A program made the translations under genes and the position numbers. A stretch of 11,136 nucleotides of DNA, taken from positions 1 to 11,136 of the forward strand of contig JAJDTE010000054.1 in assembly GCA_022827325.1 (NCBI GenBank), read 5' to 3'. This stretch comes from VYFG01 sp022827325. GTDB lineage: Bacteria > Pseudomonadota > Gammaproteobacteria > Arenicellales > Poriferihabitantaceae. Shown piece by piece: positions 8,660 to 11,136 of this stretch (its first letter is position 1; the number at the start of each line of letters is the position of its first letter). The notes under the pieces were generated by a model. It was not told the DNA's origin. It made no database searches and saw only the letters and a list, made by a program, of their open reading frames with translations.

Positions 8660-9436
8660 TCAGCGATGCTTCCACTGGGCCTCGCGCTTCTCGGCAAAGG
8701 CCGACATGCCTTCCTTTTGGTCCTCGGTGGCGAACAGGGCGTGGAACTGGCGGCGTTCGAACAGCAGTCCTTCCGCCAGCGAGGACTCGAAGGAGCGGTT
8801 GACGGACTCCTTGCAGGCCATCACTGAGGGCAGGGACTTGCCGGCGATGGCCTGCGCGATATCCAGGGATTTTTCCAGCAGTTCCCCGGCGGGCACGATC
8901 CGGGCAACAAGGCCCGCACGTTCCGCCTCCTCGGCATCCATCATGCGCCCGGTCAGGCACAGGTCCATGGCCTTGGACTTGCCCACCGCCCGCGTCAGGC
9001 GCTGGGTGCCGCCGGCACCCGGAATGATGCCGAGGTTGACTTCCGGCTGTCCGAACCGTGCGTTGTCCGCCGCGACGATGAAATCGCACATCATGGCAAG
9101 CTCACAACCGCCTCCCAGGGCGTATCCCCCCACCGCGGCAATGACCGGCTTGCGGCATTGCAACACCGCCTCCCAGTTGTCGGTGATGAAATCCTGCCGG
9201 AAGACATCCATGTAGCTCTTGTCCTTCATTTCCTTGATGTCTGCACCGGCGGCGAAGGCTTTCTCGTTGCCGGTGATCACGATGGCCCCGACTGCGTCGT
9301 CATTCTCGAAGTCACGCAGAGCCTGGCCGAGTTCTATCATCATCTCGGATGAAAGCGCGTTCAGCGCCTCGGGCCGGTTCAGTTGAATGAGCCCCGTACG
9401 GTCACGGGTCTCCACGAGAATGGTGCTGTAGGCCAT
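8660..9436 (-). CDS. Enoyl-CoA hydratase/isomerase (crotonase) family protein
   Basis: A crotonase-fold enzyme of 258 residues, the usual size for single-domain enoyl-CoA hydratases, which add water across the trans-2 double bond of enoyl-CoA in fatty acid or related acyl-CoA breakdown. It shows RPEALNALS (21-29), the oxyanion-hole segment FAAGADIKEM (61-70), GGYALGGGCELAMMCD (103-118) with Glu112, and GQPEVNLGIIPGAGGTQRL (129-147) with Glu132. Both glutamates match the catalytic pair of rat mitochondrial hydratase, so true hydratase activity is likely rather than another crotonase reaction. The C-terminus, MSAFAEKREAQWKHR, is also typical. No strong ribosome site precedes the ATG. It probably leads a minus-strand operon with the MFS gene and is divergent from the propionyl-CoA synthetase gene, which fits short-chain acyl-CoA metabolism. 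The physiological substrate cannot be read from sequence. Confidence 0.92.
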   Translation of the reverse strand: MAYSTILVETRDRTGLIQLNRPEALNALSSEMMIELGQALRDFENDDAVGAIVITGNEKAFAAGADIKEMKDKSYMDVFRQDFITDNWEAVLQCRKPVIAAVGGYALGGGCELAMMCDFIVAADNARFGQPEVNLGIIPGAGGTQRLTRAVGKSKAMDLCLTGRMMDAEEAERAGLVARIVPAGELLEKSLDIAQAIAGKSLPSVMACKESVNRSFESSLAEGLLFERRQFHALFATEDQKEGMSAFAEKREAQWKHR

Positions 9437-9489
9437 TGGTAGAATACGAAATGGGATTGATCTAGACTATAACGCAAAACGTATCCTCC

Positions 9490-9504
9490 CCGGCATGTTG
9501 CCGG
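9490..9504. repeat. Hairpin upstream of prpE
   Basis: CCGGCA and TGCCGG are perfect 6-bp arms with a TGT loop. It overlaps the first copy of the tandem repeat by three bases. It could be an operator dyad or, in the prpE leader RNA, a small stem-loop; the T-rich sequence after it is interrupted by G and C, so termination is unlikely. Confidence 0.3.
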
Positions 9505-9525
9505 TTTGTTCGACGGTTTGTTCGA
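9502..9525. repeat. Perfect 12-bp tandem repeat upstream of prpE
   Basis: The unit CGGTTTGTTCGA occurs twice with no spacer and no mismatch (9502-9513, 9514-9525). The second copy runs on into AAC, creating GTTT/AAAC arms around a 5-nt loop (9516-9528) and a TTCGAA core. It lies 55-78 nt ahead of the prpE start and just downstream of the TATAAC box, a plausible place for a regulator. It could also be a recent slippage duplication. Confidence 0.6.
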
Positions 9526-9579
9526 AACAGAAAAGCGGCCCGATGCGTCCGGTGATCGCAGAACCGCGGGATGAGAAAC

Positions 9580-11136
9580 ATGACAGACACCTTTGAAGAG
9601 ATTTACCGCCGCTCCATTGACGACCCAGAGGGGTTCTGGGGTGAGGCCGCCGAACTGGTACACTGGTACCGCAGGTGGGACACGGTTCTGGACGACAGTG
9701 ATGCGCCGTACTACCGCTGGTTTGCCGGCGGCCAGACCAATGTCTGCTACAACGCCGTGGACCGGCACGTGGAAGCAGGTCACGGGGACCAGCTCGCCAT
9801 TATCCACGACAGTCCCATCACCGGGACCCAGCAGAAGATCACCTACGGGGAACTGAGGGACAGGGTGGCTGTCTTCGCCGGCGCCCTGGCCGCCCAGGGT
9901 ATTTCCGCCGGGGACAGGGTCATCGTCTACATGCCCATGATCCCGGAAGCGCTTGTCGCCATGCTGGCATGCGCCCGGATCGGTGCGGTCCACTCGGTGG
10001 TGTTCGGCGGGTTCGCTTCCAACGAGCTCGCCGTCAGGATCGACGACTGCAAACCCAGGGCGATCGTGGCCTCGTCCTGCGGCCTGGAACCGGGCCGGAC
10101 CATCGAGTACAAGCCCCTCCTGGACAAGGCCATTGAACTGGCCGACCACAAGCCGGAGCACTGCATCGTTTTCCAGCGACCCCAGGCGCAGGCGGAGATG
10201 TCGGCCGGGCGGGACATCGACTGGAATGAGGCCGTCGCCGCGGCTGCACCGGTGGATTGCGTACCGCTGGACGCCCTGGCGCCCCTGTACATCCTCTATA
10301 CCTCCGGCACCACCGGCCAGCCCAAGGGAGTGGTCCGGGACACCGGCAGCGGCATAGTCGCCCTCAACTGGACGATGAAGAACATCTACAACATGGACCC
10401 CGGCGAGGTGTTCTGGGCGGCCTCCGATGTCGGCTGGGTGGTCGGGCATTCCTATATCGTGTACGGCCCGCTGCTTGGGCGCAACACCACCGTCGTTTTC
10501 GAGGGCAAGCCCGTGGGGACGCCGGACCCCGGCGTGTTCTGGCGCGTCATCGAGGAGCATGACGTCAAGGTGCTGTTCACCGCACCCACCGCGTTTCGCG
10601 CCATCAAGAAGGAGGATCCGGGCGGCGCCTACCTGGACAGGCACGACACTTCGGGGCTCCGGGCCCTCTTTCTCGCCGGTGAGCGGACGGACCCCGACAC
10701 GCTCCAGTGGGCAACAGACAAAATGGGCGTGCCGGTGATCGATCACTGGTGGCAGACCGAAACCGGCTGGTCCATCTGCGCCAATTGCCTCGGCATCGAA
10801 CTGCTTCCGGTCAAGGAAGGATCGCCGACCCTGCCCGTGCCGGGCTGGGCAATGGATGTGCTGGACGATGACGGCAATCCGGTGACCGCGGGCGACATCG
10901 GCTCCCTGGTCGTGAAACTTCCGCTTCCGCCGGGCACTTTCCCGACCTTGTGGAATGCCCGCCAGAGAATGTTTGATTCCTATTTCAGCCGCTTTCCCGG
11001 GTACTACGAAACCGGTGACGCCGGTTTTATCGACGGGGACGGATATGTATTCGTCATGTCGCGTACCGACGACGTCATCAACGTCGCCGGCCACCGCCTG
11101 TCCACGGGTGCGATCGAGGAGGTGCTGGCGGCACAT
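9580..11136 (+). CDS. prpE: Propionyl-CoA synthetase (AMP-forming), 3' end cut by the window
   Basis: An acyl-adenylate-forming enzyme that activates propionate (and probably acetate) to its CoA ester in two steps through acyl-AMP. The frame is open from the start to the window edge: 519 residues are present of an expected 630 or so. Motifs: the ATP-binding loop YTSGTTGQPKG (240-250), then GKPVGTPDPGVFWRVIEEH and LFTAPTAFRAIKKEDP, both typical of PrpE/ACSS3 proteins, WWQTETGW (390-397), YYETGDAG (475-482) and the hinge region SRTDDVINVAGHRL (494-507). WWQTETGW rather than the WWQTETGG of acetyl-CoA synthetases supports PrpE; the tryptophan pair fits a small acyl pocket. The C-terminal lysine motif, the target of acetylation in this family, lies outside the window. 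An in-frame ATG at 9571 would add three residues; a TGA at 9553-9555 excludes earlier starts. It is divergent from the enoyl-CoA hydratase gene. A frame open on the opposite strand is a shadow. Confidence 0.92.
   Translation, partial: MTDTFEEIYRRSIDDPEGFWGEAAELVHWYRRWDTVLDDSDAPYYRWFAGGQTNVCYNAVDRHVEAGHGDQLAIIHDSPITGTQQKITYGELRDRVAVFAGALAAQGISAGDRVIVYMPMIPEALVAMLACARIGAVHSVVFGGFASNELAVRIDDCKPRAIVASSCGLEPGRTIEYKPLLDKAIELADHKPEHCIVFQRPQAQAEMSAGRDIDWNEAVAAAAPVDCVPLDALAPLYILYTSGTTGQPKGVVRDTGSGIVALNWTMKNIYNMDPGEVFWAASDVGWVVGHSYIVYGPLLGRNTTVVFEGKPVGTPDPGVFWRVIEEHDVKVLFTAPTAFRAIKKEDPGGAYLDRHDTSGLRALFLAGERTDPDTLQWATDKMGVPVIDHWWQTETGWSICANCLGIELLPVKEGSPTLPVPGWAMDVLDDDGNPVTAGDIGSLVVKLPLPPGTFPTLWNARQRMFDSYFSRFPGYYETGDAGFIDGDGYVFVMSRTDDVINVAGHRLSTGAIEEVLAAH

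Larger units (their letters stand above)
9437..9579. promoter_or_regulatory. Divergent control region between the enoyl-CoA hydratase gene and prpE
   Basis: About 140 nt that must hold promoters for both directions. Its left half is AT-rich, unlike the flanking genes, and contains TATAAC (9468-9473, 5 of 6 matches to the -10 consensus, plus strand) with no good -35 at 16-18 nt. On the minus strand TATAGT and TATTCT are possible -10 boxes. The right half holds a hairpin and a 12-bp tandem repeat, listed separately. Confidence 0.4.

Noticed and set aside
7462..8802. 446-codon plus-strand frame over the MFS gene
   Set aside because: It is hydrophilic, Asp/Gly/Glu/His-rich, and is the complement of hydrophobic codons of the transporter; no domain is visible.
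9379..11136. Open frame of 585 codons on the minus strand, with no stop to the window edge
   Set aside because: It lies opposite prpE, which has clear motifs along its whole length. The minus-strand translation is rich in Gly, Arg, His and Pro with no recognisable domain, as expected for a shadow frame in GC-rich DNA.

Overview
This window reads as an ordinary chromosomal segment from a GC-rich proteobacterium, most likely a gammaproteobacterium. The gene order mltG-tmk-holB-tatD, the adjacent clpS-clpA pair and a YggX-type iron protein are all typical of that class. GC-ending codons dominate, and every confident gene has a strong proteobacterial family match by motif. The genus cannot be named from the sequence alone. 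There is no sign of a mobile element, CRISPR array, RNA gene, phage or defence system.

Layout. Positions 20-2737 hold a tight plus-strand cluster: mltG (cell-wall transglycosylase), tmk (dTMP kinase, overlapping mltG by 4 nt) and holB (DNA polymerase III delta prime, 1 nt after tmk). After a 152-nt spacer with small GC-rich inverted repeats comes tatD (2890-3672). The spacer lies where many gammaproteobacteria carry a PilZ gene. The yggX gene (3715-3987, minus) converges on tatD. It is divergent from a HesB/IscA-type A-type carrier (4207-4575, plus) across a 219-nt region with several palindromes, an AT-rich island and a possible terminator. The carrier is followed by clpS (4619-4951) and clpA (5027-7297), the adaptor and the unfoldase of the ClpAP protease.

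Downstream, on the minus strand, an enoyl-CoA hydratase gene (8660-9436) is followed after 31 nt by a 12-TM MFS transporter (7417-8628), probably one operon. Divergent from it and running off the right edge is a short-chain acyl-CoA synthetase (9580-11136, 3' end missing) with the signatures of propionyl-CoA synthetase PrpE. The divergent intergenic region holds a perfect 12-bp tandem repeat, a hairpin and a TATAAC box.

Functionally there are four blocks: replication, nucleotide and cell-wall housekeeping (left); iron and Fe-S handling (yggX and the carrier); regulated proteolysis (clpS-clpA); and short-chain acyl-CoA metabolism with a possible organic-acid transporter (right). I did not find a convincing undescribed system. 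The best leads are the tandem repeat upstream of prpE, the Cys-X2-Cys tail of the A-type carrier, the shared yggX/carrier control region, and a 32-codon ORF that bridges clpS and clpA.
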